Positions 32,372 to 43,334 of a stretch of DNA of 64,000 nucleotides are shown here, in pieces. This DNA is from Argyresthia goedartella (Eukaryota > Arthropoda > Insecta > Lepidoptera > Argyresthiidae), in NCBI GenBank assembly GCA_949825045.1, contig OX463818.1:31264906-31328905 (forward strand), given 5' to 3'. A program made the position numbers and the translations under genes. A model generated the notes under the pieces. The model had not been told where the DNA came from, made no database searches, and saw only the letters and a program-made list of their open reading frames with translations. Positions within the stretch are counted from its first letter, which is position 1; the number at the start of each line of letters is the position of its first letter.

Positions 32372-33142
32372 CTCGATAACATCAGGAAATGGGCTACCTC
32401 ATATGGTCTGCTTGTCAACCCGGGCAAATCGCAGGCCATGATTTTGGGTACTCGTCACTCTCATTACCTAGTTCAGAAAATGCCCGTCGACCCTATAGTG
32501 TATGATGGTAACATAATTTCATACAGCGAGAAGGCCAAGAATCTTGGGGTTGTATTTGATAAATTGTTGTCCTGGTCGCCCCATGTTTGTGAGGTCAGCA
32601 GAAGAGTATTTGCGTCATTTCACTCCCTACGGAGATTGCAGTACTTCCTGCCGCAGCAGACTAAAATCACCCTTGCTCAGTCCCTCCTACTACCTTTAAT
32701 CGACTATGCGGATGTTTGCTGGATCAGTGCGAACGAAGAACAACAACTGAACAAACTCGAACGACTTCAAAACCTCGGGATTCGGTTTTTCTTTGGACTG
32801 CGCAAGTATGATCATGTTTTACAGTATCGCAAGGAGTTGGGGTTGGCTTCCGATCCGCCTTCGTCGTGATATGCACATTCTCTCCTATCTGTTCAACATT
32901 TTGCGAAATCCACGCTACCCCTCATATCTTCGAGAACGTTTCGAGTTTATTTCCTCCAGGCATAGCAACCGGAGATCCCACACGATGTCTCTCCTTTCTA
33001 CTCCTCGGCATAACACTGCCGCTTACAAACACAGGTTTAGGTTAACGGCGATCCGACTGTGGAACGCACTTCCCTGCGCTATTAGAGATAGTCCCTGAAT
33101 TTTCACTTTTAAGACAAGATTGAAAAAGCATTTCCTTTCTCT
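32372..33142 (+). pseudogene. LINE family A reverse transcriptase C-terminal half
   Basis: Frame 1 (to 32869) encodes DNIRKWATSYGLLVNPGKSQ, KNLGVVFDKLLSWSPHV, LPQQTKITLAQSLLLPLIDY and LNKLERLQNLGIRF. These are the conserved region after the catalytic box in Jockey-like RTs (VNPxKSQ, NLGVxFDxxLxWxxHV, LxxLQNxxIRF). A frameshift near 32840 moves homology to a second frame: GWLPIRLRRDMHILSYLFNI and YKHRFRLTAIRLWNALPCAI. That frame stops at TGA 33096-33098, where the related copy at about 61150 has TCA. Beyond it, TFKTRLKKHFLSLS leads to the natural end. The N-terminal half with the catalytic residues is missing. Confidence 0.85.
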
Positions 33143-33440
33143 TTCGTGATAGGTACTTTTATATATGTATATATGAGTACCTATATGTTTGATATATATT
33201 TTATTTTTGTGCTTTTGTATTTTATTCAGTATATATCATTTATTACATTATTATGTTTTAGTTGTAAACAATTAGTTTTATTGCGCACTAGGACTCTCCT
33301 GTTGCACAATTTTTCCTGTCCTGCTTAGGTTTGCGGGTAGAAATCGCTCTTTAGAGATAAGCTCGCCTTTGCTCATAAAATGTTTTGTTACCTTACTATT
33401 AAGATTTATGTGCAATAAAGAATATGAATATGAATATGCA
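33143..33440 (+). repeat. LINE family A 3' UTR
   Basis: Contains cctgtcctgcttaggtttgc, gctcgcctttgctcat and a tail aataaagaatatgaatatga. It matches 61200-61505 and fragments at 2010 and 55480. Confidence 0.75.
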
Positions 33441-33944
33441 GTAATTGCTTAGGTGTTGACTAGAAACAGACTAACACGCACTTCAAAAATCTGCAACTGC
33501 ATTTTGTCTTAGTCGACATTCTAACAATAATCATGTAAAAATTACCTAAAACGCAGTTCAAGCTTGCATATTACAGCTGAAAGCCATACAATTTTCATGT
33601 TATTGCATTTTAGTCTCTTAAACACATATGTTACTACGCAGTAAAGGGTCGGGAAATTTATTTATTTGATTTATTAGGCAACTAATTATTGCATAAAATA
33701 AGTAAGTATTCAAGAAAATTCGCATTCACGCTGACAAAAAATGCAAATTTTAAAATATTCCAATTAAAAGTATTTATTTTATTTTTTCAAAACTTTAAAC
33801 GCGTTTATTTCGGAAGTGCTTTTTGGTCATTACTGCGTTTTACTGGCGGGTGGGCAGAGCAGCGAACTGGTGAGCAGAGTGCTGCTGCGCGTCGCCCCTG
33901 GTGCTCGCACGCCGGCGCGGACGTGTGCCTGCTGTGCTGCACCA

Positions 33945-34437
33945 TGCGCGCAAGCGCACCAATTACGCCTCTTACTCACCCTTGAATAGGAGCATCAAAA
34001 TTTATGACGAGTGTTTCCCAGAGCTTGATGTATTTCTATTCAAGCGCTGCCCTTACCTTTTGTCGGAAGTTAGGAAATATTCGACTTTGTCACCCTTCCT
34101 AACTTAATTACTATATTGATTTTCTCATAAACATTATCTTAGAATTACATTTTACTATTTCCCATCGGAACTCGATCCCACACTTACACACACACACACT
34201 CACACACCCTCATTCACCATTCAATCAGCAGTTCACCATATTGTCAGACCAGTTTGAACTAAGTTTTAGCTTATTATTACTTTACTTTACTTTATTATTC
34301 CTATGATACGTTCTTATATTTCTATTTTATCTTCGCAATGTTTCGTAATTTCCATTTAAAAATTTTATTTTTCTAATTAATTAATATTGTGTTTTAATTG
34401 CTGTGAAACGTGAATAAATAAATAAATAAATAAATAG
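33945..34437 (+). mobile_element. LINE 3' end (a further family)
   Basis: A coding tail ends at TAA 34105-34107: RTNYASYSPLNRSIKIYDEC, then FPELDVFLF. This NY..YSPxNRxxxxYxE...LDVF pattern is the C-terminus of a non-LTR RT. A 3' UTR follows with a CA-rich patch (34190-34208) and ends in (taaa)n at 34415-34435. Confidence 0.65.
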
Positions 34438-34679
34438 GGAAATAAAGTAACTCTGATGAAATGGTTTCATCATAAAATGAAAGGGACTGATGAAGGGATT
34501 GTGGAAGTAGTATTTGCTCAGGTTGAGCAAGGAAATAAACAGGCGTGAGCATCATTTACAACAACACATTCTGACATATATTCGTAAAGACAAAGAGTTA
34601 CGGACCCAATTTTTTAATATTATAATTTGCAAGGCCATTTGCAAATTATAATATGGCAGACAAGGCCTGTTTGTTTCCA

Positions 34680-34985
34680 CTCCGGCAGAAGCTGGAGTAA
34701 CATAACATAGCGTCACGTCTTTTCCCATACGTGGTGGCAGAGGCACAGTTGTGCCCACTTTGAGCCAGTTCTTCATTACTCCATTTTGCGTGACAGGGGG
34801 CTAGTCCATCGCTGCAGTTATGGAGTAACGAAGGTTTCCTCACGATGTTTGCCATCACCGTTAGAACGTCTGCATAATGATTGAGATAAATTAATTACCT
34901 CATTGGTACATGGTCAGGAATCGAACCTGCATCTCCTGTGTGTGAAGCAAGCGTGAAACCCATTAGACCACGGAGCTCTTATAGC
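34680..34985 (-). mobile_element. SINE-3 copy, full length
   Basis: Inverted. It starts with the 3' end (acataacatagcgtcacgtc) and finishes with the tRNA-like head (gaatcgaacctgcatctcct, cccattagaccacggagct). The A and B boxes are recognisable on the minus strand. Confidence 0.8.
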
Positions 34986-35537
34986 TGGAGTAATTTTTTA
35001 TTACGTATTCCTACGAAAGTCAACAACGTGTCCCGGTGAAAAACAAATAACCCGCTTCAGCCGAAATTCCAATCATTTACAATTCATAAGCCCGCGGCAT
35101 TTTGGAAGGCAAATATGAAACTTTCAATTCGGAAGTTGGAAAAACTAAAACTTGACATAATCAATTCATGCTGAAACTTTTACGCTGCGGCCAAAGTTTT
35201 GTGTTTGAATTCTCCAAAGTTGCCGGCACACAGGGATGTTTTTAAAAACTCTACAGCCTCTCATAATAAGGCGTATTTCACCTTGTTCGGGTATGTCGTA
35301 GGTGTCTGATTTATTCAGTGTGGTTCTGGGGGATCTGTGGTGAATCAAAGTTGCTTGTTTTTGTTTATAGCGCAATATTTTCTTCTATGTGAAGCCATAT
35401 TGCACCCACTACGTCAGGAATTCATCACTCCTTTTCGCTTAATATGAGGCCAGCGCATCGCCATCAGTCTAGGCTCGATAATTAAGAACCCATCAGACCC
35501 TTCAGTCACTAAAGAATGGTCTTAAGTAAGATTTTCT
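34986..35537. other. No gene recognised
   Basis: No coding motif; the frame 35166-35375 is unconvincing. Confidence 0.4.
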
Positions 35538-36056
35538 CGTATATATGTTGCAGTTAGTTGGTTAAAACAGGCACTTAACTAACTCTCTAGACCATTAATT
35601 AAATACCGACGTTTTACCAAATCACTAAAATTCCGTCAGATAAGTGAGTGAACGAAACGTTCAACGAGTTGTCTAAACGTTCCTAGGCAACAAGGTTTAT
35701 ACAATATAAATATTTTTTTATGTGTACTTAAGTTTATGTTTTAAGTCTTTTTTGTTGTTCTTACATGTTCAACCTAACACGAAGGATAAAGGGGGCTTCG
35801 CTTCGCTCACCCACTTTACCCTACACCTAAGCTACCGCAATTTTTTGCCCTGGTATAAACTGTGCAAATCAGCTGTTGTCGTGACGCCATCTTGTTTTCC
35901 GACACGCTGGCTTTCGGTAGAACAGATTGTTAAACGTTTTCGACGATGCTTTATTTAAATCAAAATGCTAGTGACTTGGTTAAACGTCGGCATTTAATGA
36001 ACGGTCTAGAGACAGTCTGATTTAACCAACCAACTGCGACATATATATTTCGTATA
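35538..36056. mobile_element. Fold-back element with arms of about 100 bp
   Basis: The left arm (35538-35640) reads tatatatgttgcagttagtt, ggttaaaacag, ctctagaccattaattaaat and accgacgttttaccaaatca. The right arm (about 35945-36050), inverted, gives tatatatgtcgcagttggtt, ggttaaatcag, ctctagaccgttcattaaat and gccgacgtttaaccaagtca. Arm identity by eye is about 80-85 percent. A truncated HP element is nested at 35720-35878. Confidence 0.75.
35720..35878 (+). repeat. HP element copy, partial, nested
   Basis: Keeps the acatgttcaacctaacacga block, the hairpin gggggcttcgcttcgctcac and aactgtgcaaatcag. Both terminal ends are lost. Confidence 0.65.
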
Positions 36057-36151
36057 AATTCGCACATTACAAGCCCAGTCTCTTTCCTTCTTATGTAATA
36101 TTTCCTTCACTGATAGAGCAACCGTAAAGGTATTTGTGCCCAATATGCACA

Positions 36152-36449
36152 TATCACCGTAAGATAGTTAAAACCGTTAGTTGATAAACTAACGCGTTAG
36201 TTGATCAACTATCGACAGATAGTCAACCAGACCGACAAGGTTTAGAATTTACGTTTCTTTTGTTCTTGCATGTCAACCTAACACGAAGACTATTTAGCCC
36301 CAGACGGGGAGTGTAGAGACACTTCACCTGACTACCGCAGTGTTGGCCCTGGTATTTAGTTTGCAATTTAAGTTTAAACCAGTTTACTATTTAACGGTTT
36401 TAACCGTTAGCTTATCAACTAGTGGTTTGGACTATCTTACGGTGACATA
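36152..36449. mobile_element. GTCACCGTAAGAT TIR element, short copy
   Basis: Ends tatcaccgtaagatagt and actatcttacggtgacata. Flanks tatgcaca (36144-36151) and tatgtaca (36450-36457) match at 7 of 8. It has an internal palindrome (taactaacgcgttagttga) and no coding capacity. Confidence 0.75.
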
Positions 36450-36898
36450 TATGTACATGATCAGTATCGGGATTGCAACCTGCGTCTTCTAACAATCGAA
36501 CAGTGTAACCACTAAACCACTGACATTCACTCAGATCTATCCCTGATATATCTTTACTTACAACTCCTCATTCTCTAAGACACCGTTAAATAACCACTCC
36601 ATATGCATCTGCTTCCCAATTATGTATAGGATTCATATGTAAATGGTCTCCTGAGTAAGCTTTTACCAGATTCACATAAGATAGGTCGAGATGAGAGAAC
36701 TACACGATTCGAAGAGAAAATATCGCGTTCCCAGACTTAAAGGCGGCTTTGTATAGAAAATTGGCTGAGCTATTCCTCGAATAACGAGATGCATTTCGCA
36801 ATATGTTTGATAAAATAAGGCAAACGGATTCTCTATGCACTTTGCTGTGAATGTATAACCTCCTAATTTGTTTAGGCCGAATTCGTAACAAAGGCGGT

Positions 36899-37033
36899 TT
36901 AACCTCTCAAAAAACGAGGGTAGTTGGGAGGGGTCGCGATTTTGAGCCTTATGCAATGGTAATAATTAATTAAAATTAAAACCTATCAGGGGAAAGTGAC
37001 GTTATCTAACGCCGGTGGTATTCAAGAGGTTAA
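36899..37033. mobile_element. TTAA-flanked MITE, copy 2
   Basis: TTAA-cctct on the left and agagg-TTAA on the right. The interior is gagggtagttgggag, aaaacctatcaggggaaa and taacgccggtggtattca. A second inverted end (ttaacctcttgaata) follows at 37041. Confidence 0.7.
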
Positions 37034-37198
37034 ATGACGTTTAACCTCTTGAATAAAATATATACTATCTACTGTTATAAAGACATTTGATTGATTTACT
37101 TTTTGCTTTCGACACAATCGCCTTAATTAGCACACTAAAATCACGATTTGAATTTACTTTCAGTGTTAATCAAACAATGGCATTGGATATAAAAATAA

Positions 37199-37403
37199 TA
37201 AACATAAACATTTATATATAGGCACATACATTGCATCTGGCCCCACACTAGGATACCCTGTGTCGTGGGAACCAGAAACAGCGACATCACTCACATAAAA
37301 ACATCCAAGACCTGTTTTTTTATCTTTATCCCCAGCCGGGGATCGAACCCGGGACCTCCCGCATGGCAGGCAGAGCCGCAACCGCTGCGCCACAGAGGTC
37401 GTC
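37199..37403 (-). mobile_element. SINE-2 copy, full length
   Basis: Inverted. The head at 37403 reads gacgacctctgtggcgcagc and the B box gggttcgatcc. The tail is ttatatataggcacatac. The 145-codon minus frame that spans it is not a gene. Confidence 0.85.
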
Positions 37404-38337
37404 ACAATATGCATGCATCCAGACCTCAGATAGATAATCATCGTGCACAATTCATGATATGGCCCGACTTTCGTCACGTCTAGCAAAGATACAACTAATG
37501 CAAGGTATCTTGCCAAAACACCACACTTAAATATCCATAAAGTTGCTCTAATGTCATATTCCACAGCCCTCTTACAGAGCCACCTTACCTGACCCGGTGG
37601 CAAAAATACGAAAAATAAAAAAAATACAAAAAAATAAACTACTGTTCGACACTTGTTTAGAAATAAAAACGTATAGGATTTGACGTTTGTTTTGAGGTTA
37701 AGCGCTGTTTAGTATTTTTTGTGGTAACACGGACTATGTTGTACTAAAGCTCACTTTAAAACTTATTTCCCTTACAGCTAGCATGTGGCGGTAAACCCTA
37801 GCTTTTGTTAAGCTTTTTGTCGAATTTCAAAAACCATTCAAAAACCATGTGGTGACTTTTAAGTGTTGGGGCTGCATGGGAAAGGAACTCTTACAGTGGT
37901 CTTCCACAACTTCTGATGATGGTACTATACACATTCTCAAGAGTTTTTCCCGGATGAGGGGAAGGGAAAGACTAAAAACCACCACTTGCTTCGAACTTGG
38001 TATACTTCTTTCGCTTCTTCAACACTATCACTAGTTTAAATGATATTCGTGTTGCACAACCCAAACATTGTTCGACGAAAGCGACGCCATCAGCGGGCCA
38101 GTTAAGTTTATCATATATCTAACGCGGCATACTAAGTTTCGCTTAACCGGTAACTGTTGTTGTAAATGAAACTTAAGTCTAACTTGAGCGGAACGAGCGT
38201 CGGTATCGCTCGGAGTGAGATACCGCCAAGTTTCAAGCCAAATGTTGGGGCGTAATCCTAAATATTACACTTACTTGGCTTAACACTGCGGTTGACCTTA
38301 ATATACTTCTAAACATCTGAATCTAGGATACCTATAT
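37404..38337. other. No gene recognised
   Basis: 37540-37600 (tccacagccctcttacagag) looks like part of another dispersed repeat. Near 37835, ttcaaaaaccatgt recalls the LINE B tail but is too short. Nothing else. Confidence 0.4.
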
Positions 38338-38720
38338 CTAGTTCAGTTCAGTTCAGTTCAAAGATTTTATTCATAATAGCACAAAAATTGAGACTTAATG
38401 AACGTCATAACACAATCAAGCAAGCATAATATAAAATTAAGTAGGTGCCTAATTATTACATAGTACATAATATATAGGGTGCAATGAACTGGTTTAATGC
38501 CAGAATCAGATGTCGGTGTCTTGTAAAAAGTCATTAATTTTGTATTAGGCCTTTGTGCACAAATCTTGCTTTATACATTTTTTTAATCGAGCATCAGTTT
38601 AGTTTTGTACTTCTTGCGGAATTTTATTGTAGAAGCGTATACAGTGTCCCATAAAAGAACTGCTAACTTTTGCGAGTCTGAACATTGGAAAAGAAAGTTT
38701 ATGTTTATTTCTAGTTTGCA
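38338..38720 (-). mobile_element. LINE 3' end, inverted
   Basis: (gttca)n at 38341-38360 is the inverted terminal repeat tail. On the minus strand near 38690-38620 the frame gives VSSSFMGHCIRFYNKIPQEV, equivalent to SFKGQCxxYYNKIP of LINE B and SFKGNCVRFYNKLP at 53140. It is the ORF2 C-terminus plus 3' UTR of a related family. Confidence 0.65.
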
Positions 38721-38899
38721 CATTGTGGCGGCTCAATGGTTTTAAAGCTACTGATATTTTTCCTCACATACATAATGTTTTCATAACATACCTTCTCCTT
38801 CTTTGGGTGCCATCTCCTATCGGAGGTCACCTATCAGTACGGCTATCTTTGCGCGTGGTGTTGCAGCGCGGAATATATCAGTGAATATTCCTACCTTTC

Positions 38900-39165
38900 A
38901 CGCTTGCTTCTCACACAGGAGATGCAGGTTCGATTCCTGACCATGTACCAATGACATAATTAATTTATGTTAAGTATTTTATACGGATCTACTAACGGTG
39001 ATAGAAAACATAGTCAGGAAACCCTCATTACTCCATAGCTGCGGCGATGGGCTAGCCCCCTGTCAAGCAAAATGGAGCATTGGAGCAGTGCCCACTTTGA
39101 GCCAGTTATTCAAATTGTGCCTCTGCCACCCCGACTTGGAAAAGGCGTGACGCTATGTTATTAAT
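38900..39165 (+). mobile_element. SINE-3 copy
   Basis: The head is truncated to cacgcttgcttctcacacag with B box ggttcgattcc. The tail is gatgggctagccccctgtca and gtgacgctatgtta. Confidence 0.8.
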
Positions 39166-39265
39166 ACCATTGGATTTCTTAACTTAAGAGTAGCCATGAA
39201 ATGCTCTGTCAGTGACAATGCCTGATGGTCCGATGAAAACAAAGGTCGATGGTTGTATATGCAGT

Positions 39266-39525
39266 GACATACAAGCTCGCTGCGCTCGCCCCCTCTAGTC
39301 TTCACCTAAGCTACCGCAGTGTTTGCCCTGGTATTTCGTTTACAATTCAAGTTTAAATTAAACCAGTTTACCATTTAACGGTTTTAACCGTTAGTTTATC
39401 AAATTACGCGTCATATAGTAAGCAGTACGCTACAGTTTACTATTTGTCAGGAGTTGACCAACTAACGAGAAAAAAAATGTTAGTTTATCAACTAACGGTT
39501 TTGACATACATATATAAGAGCGACT
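39266..39525 (+). repeat. GTCACCGTAAGAT element, partial
   Basis: Contains cgctgcgctcgccccctcta, ctaccgcagtgtttgccctg, ttaacggttttaaccgttag and an end with ttttgacatacatatat. The left half is missing. Confidence 0.55.
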
Positions 39526-39833
39526 TAAATGCCATGAGGAGGTTTGCCTATACTCAACACCTGGCTCCCAGACAGGCTTTGATGATGAGTGGCAATGCCA
39601 GCTTCTGTAACAGAAATTATTCTTTAACAGAAATTATTCTTTAACCTTTACTGTGAGACCAATTACCAAATACCTATACTACACTAATCTCAAACGACTC
39701 AATACCAATTTCTGTTAGTTCACGTCGTTGGTATATTTGAGAGAGTACCAAAATTGCCACGAGGTCATAATTATTTGAAAGCATCTCTGGTACAGAAGCA
39801 TTGTTTGAAATCTAATATTGCCCAAAATGTAGC

Positions 39834-39836
<3 letters not shown>
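39526..39836. other. No gene recognised
   Basis: A short direct duplication aacagaaattattcttta occurs at about 39608-39642. Nothing else. Confidence 0.4.
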
Positions 39837-39866
<30 letters not shown>

Positions 39867-39920
39867 CTTGGACACTATTTACACACATTGATCTAGCCCC
39901 AAACTAGGATTCCCTGTAAT
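39837..39920 (-). repeat. SINE-1 3' fragment
   Basis: Inverted: (aat)n tail, ccttggacactatttacaca and ctagccccaaactaggattc, then it stops abruptly. The tRNA head is missing. Confidence 0.75.
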
Positions 39921-40309
39921 GTTACTGCCTTGCGTGGAATGGAATATGCTTTGTAGCTAGAATAATAGAGTAGTATGTTATACCTAAACATTGCCCAGTA
40001 AAAGTCTGAGAACATTTTGGAAATGAATATATTTCATATATAGAAGGAGTATTTCATATAATTTGAAACAAGTCCAGCAGTTCAGTTTACTGTTAAGTAC
40101 CTTCAACCCTTAATTGGACTGAAAGATTAAACATCCCACCAGATTTTCCCGCTTATGGCTTGGTGATTAATGCGAAAACCAATTAAAAGATATGCACGCT
40201 GAGGCCCAATTATGGGTTAATTTGAAATGATAAAAATTTGCTAAGCAATATAGACAAAAATCGTATTCTTTGTTAAGTCACTAAAACAATTTTATTATAA
40301 TTTTTATGT

Positions 40310-40600
40310 AGACACGTATCATAACCCCTCTTTACTGAGTCCAAAAACCGCACGTTACGACCAGCATAATGATATACTCCGTGGTAAAACTAATTTCTTA
40401 TCTGATTATTGATACATTGTGACAATAATGTATCAATATTTCGACATATTATGACATTCAAATTTCGAACGCCGACGCCCGCCTGCGCCCCTAGTTGGTC
40501 TGTGAAGTTGGTACTACAGAACAAGCTAAACAAGTGCAGAGCAATGATCAATGCCACAATGCATGTCGAACATGCGGCTCCTGAACACATCAAAGAGAGC
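40310..40600 (+). repeat. Palindrome-core repeat, copy 3
   Basis: Same order of blocks as 4829-5115. The core ttgatacattgtg-ac-aataatgtatcaa has one arm mismatch. The frames 40390-40603 on both strands fall within the repeat. Confidence 0.7.
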
Positions 40601-41079
40601 TAACTAGTGAATGTAACTGTACATAATTAAAAGAGTGACTCGCCTTTGGCTCGTTTCATGAACCCACTCTCGAGTTTTAATGCCCTCCATTATGAATCAG
40701 TCATATAAATTACTATAAGATCATATAACTACCTGTATTTGGACACATTGAAGGCAATGTTAATTTAATGTGAATCTTTGAAGTATATAGTTAAGCTTTT
40801 AACACAATACATATTTTATTAGGTTTTCCCATGAGCGTATCCGTAACTCAAAACTTTTCCTGCTTGCGTCATCAAAAGCTCTCCTTCAAACTTTAGGTAA
40901 GGGTTCATTCTCATTCGAATTCCTCCACATTTCAATATTAAACACATTTTTAATCATGCTTAGGTATTTTGGGGTAGACACAGTCTATGCATTTATCACA
41001 GAGGCAGTAGGCAACCTGTGTTTAAATTTATATAAAGAAATGAAATAGATTTACTCCTATTGGTACATCAAAACATTAC
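40601..41079. other. No gene recognised
   Basis: AT-rich, no repeat boundary or coding motif seen. Confidence 0.4.
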
Positions 41080-41286
41080 TTATGTACTTCTGAAAGAAAA
41101 ATAAATTACGATTGAAAATGGTTTTAAACTTTTTAATGAAGATAATGTATGTTCGCATGTATGTAATATTTCATTAATTACTCGGAGAGAGTTTGCGGTT
41201 ATTCCATCCGATGAATTTAATGGAATTTCAGACTCTGTTACCGCCTCTTCCGGAATTTCAGACTCCGTTAGCGCCTCTTCCGGCAT
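41080..41286 (-). CDS. Small unrecognised frame with internal repeat
   Basis: A 68-codon frame starts MPEEALTESEIPEEAVTESE, a tandem duplication of 10 codons (30 bp: ggaatttcagactc plus tgttaccgcctcttcc). It continues SSDGITANSLRVINEILHTC and ends in a hydrophobic stretch. It matches no family I know. The duplication is in frame and its differences (L/V) are conservative, but the AT-rich context and short length make a chance frame likely. Confidence 0.2.
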   Translation of the reverse strand: MPEEALTESEIPEEAVTESEIPLNSSDGITANSLRVINEILHTCEHTLSSLKSLKPFSIVIYFSFRST

Positions 41287-41745
41287 TTAAAAATTTCATC
41301 CCTTATGTCTAAAATCGATAAGTGTTCAAAATTACATTAATCGCATTTGTATGGGAAGTTTTCTGAATCCTCAAATTAAAACAAACATTTAAAATCTTGC
41401 AAGTACATACACTAAATTACTTCAACTCTACCGCGTGAGACTTCTCAGTCTGAGTCGCTGAAGAAAGTGATCAAAATGTCCTGGAAACTTAAAAGTTTGA
41501 ACTGTACATTAAGGGCGAAATCCGAATATAGATTTACGATAAAAAAAGTGTCTATAAAAGATAAAATAATCGTACTATATTATTATAAAGAAGGTATCGC
41601 GGAGAGTTTTGGCGGTAAATCGTTGCTAGCTCATTATCATTCATTCATCATTTTTATTCTAATCGTTGATCAATGATAACAGCGTAGTGCCGATTCCCCG
41701 CCCTAACGGAGGAGAGAATTTGGGGTTAAAGGTTGATTGTGTGTG

Positions 41746-42262
41746 TAAGTCAAAGTCAAAGTCAAAGTACTTTATTACTGTAGATATTTACATATACTTA
41801 GCAAACGTAATTTTTTGCCTCTTCTCTACATTGGACCACTGTGGGAGAAGAAGGGTCTAGAAACTCCCACAGATAGATTTCTAGATCTCTTTTAAAAATT
41901 TATTGTGCTTAACTATTACAAATATGAAAAATTTGATCATTATGATTAATAAGCAGGAATAAATAATTACAAAATTATTAACAGCAAGGTCTGTGTTGAG
42001 CTAGATTAACCCCATACAGTCCTGTCATTTAAGTAATCTTAAACATTGTAATATCCCTTTTTCGACAAAGTCGCTTTAACATGCTTTTTAAATTGCTCAA
42101 ATGGCAATTTCAAAATCTCCAGAGGTATCTTGTTATAGTAGAGATTGCACTGACCCTTGAAAGAATTGCTAACCTTCGCGAGTCTAAATCGGCACACAGT
42201 TAGTCCGTTACCATTTACCTGGAAAACTGCTGGACCGATTTCGATTTCCGTTTTTGGCATTA
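41746..42262 (-). mobile_element. LINE family B 3' end, inverted
   Basis: tcaaagtcaaagtcaaagta (inverted tail), 3' UTR with attggaccactgtgggagaa and aggtctgtgttgagctagat, then the coding tail. It is the longest family B copy here. Confidence 0.8.
42039..42260 (-). pseudogene. LINE family B ORF2 C-terminal tail
   Basis: An open frame encodes VCRFRLAKVSNSFKGQCNLY, YNKIPLEILKLPFEQFKKHV and KATLSKKGYYNV. It reads through to the same C-terminal block as 8206-8355 and 63414-63470. There is no catalytic RT motif. The in-track start (MPKTEIEIG) is inside the truncated element and not a real start. Confidence 0.7.
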
Positions 42263-42263
42263 A

Positions 42264-42520
42264 TCGGCTATATTTTTTTCAACCTGCTTAAAAAAGGAGG
42301 AGATTCTCATTTCGTCTGTTTTTCTTTTGTGTGTTTGTTTCGCGATTACTCCGTCAATTATGAAACGATTTTGATGATTCTTGTTTTGATGGTCCCATAC
42401 AAATGTTTGAAAAAATCTATTAAAAACAAAGAAGACTTTTCAAGTACACAGATTCGCATCCCGACCGGGCTGGTAGAAATAGGGTTTTAACTTGAAGTTG
42501 TTTTTTTTAATTTTTTTTCT
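42264..42520 (+). repeat. CGACTTCAAAA-family repeat, copy 2
   Basis: Starts ttttcaacctgcttaaaaaa and ends agggttttaacttgaagttg. Shared inner block: tgtgtttgtttcgcgattac. The frame 42254-42490 lies inside it. Confidence 0.6.
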
Positions 42521-42662
42521 TGGCGAATTATAGAGCAGGTTCTTTGATATGTTTTACAGTTGTAGACCACCAGGGGGCGCCGCAGCAGCCAGGATGGTTG
42601 ATGTTTGAGGACTTCTCAGAAACTATTTGATTTAGCCATGTTCGATGCGGCTTTTTGCATTA

Positions 42663-42887
42663 TACAAGGTGACATTAAATGCGCTGACCATATTTGGGGA
42701 ACAACTTTCTCCAAGAAACATATGTAACTGAAAAAAAAAATTGGGTCTCTCATAGTAACTTGTAATCAGCTGAGAGAGGGACGAAAAATATTTTTCATTT
42801 GCAACCATATGTTTCTTTGGGACAGTTGTTCTTCGTGATCGCTATCATAATCCAAAATATGGTCAGCCTTTTAAATGTCACCTTGTA
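42663..42887. mobile_element. TACAAGGTGACA MITE
   Basis: About 38 bp imperfect TIRs: left tacaaggtgacattaaatgc then gctgaccatattt; right, inverted, tacaaggtgacatttaaaag then gctgaccatatttt. TA flanks at 42661-42662 and 42888-42889. The interior also has catatgtttctttggga paired with ccaagaaacatatg, extending the palindrome. Confidence 0.8.
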
Positions 42888-43334
42888 TAAATGTGATTCA
42901 ACAAGTGAAAGTTAGGTTAGATTTTTTAATTCATAGTTATTCTAAAAGTCCCCACACTACGGGAGCTCTTCAAACCAAAACCGTTCGCACTTCGCCACCC
43001 GAGTATAGTCCCCTATCGTTTATCTCTTTGCGAGTTCATTAACAAATTTCTTTTTACGCGAGTGTCCCCGGCAGGGAGGGTAGATAACGTTAAATTATGA
43101 AATATGACGTCACCGAGGGCGCGAATGCGAAATGTATTCTCCTTCCTTTGGTTCTCACCTCAGAAATAAAGAGCCTATTTATATGCGGTTTTTGTGAGCA
43201 TGAAACTTTTTCTAATCGGGGTGAAAGAGGCACTTTGTTCCCAAGGTGTGACCAGCAGCTTGATTCTTGAGGAATTTGATTGCAATATTGCAATGATAAC
43301 TGTAAAACTAGCGATTTAGTTCATTGAAATCCTT
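42888..43334. other. No gene recognised
   Basis: Mixed sequence; the frame 43090-43293 has no motif. Confidence 0.4.

Larger units (their letters stand above)
32109..33885. mobile_element. TIR element interrupted by a LINE
   Basis: Left arm: cgctgcccacccatcagtaa then aacacagtaatgacca (32121-32160). Right arm, inverted: ctctgcccacccgccagtaa then aacgcagtaatgacca (33828-33870). Interior motifs such as cagtaatgaccacc and atggtgaccaaa recur near the left arm. It contains no transposase. The middle (32372-33437) is a LINE insertion. Confidence 0.6.

Noticed and set aside
37166..37603. 145-codon open frame on the minus strand
   Set aside because: Half of it is a SINE-2 copy; the rest has no motif.
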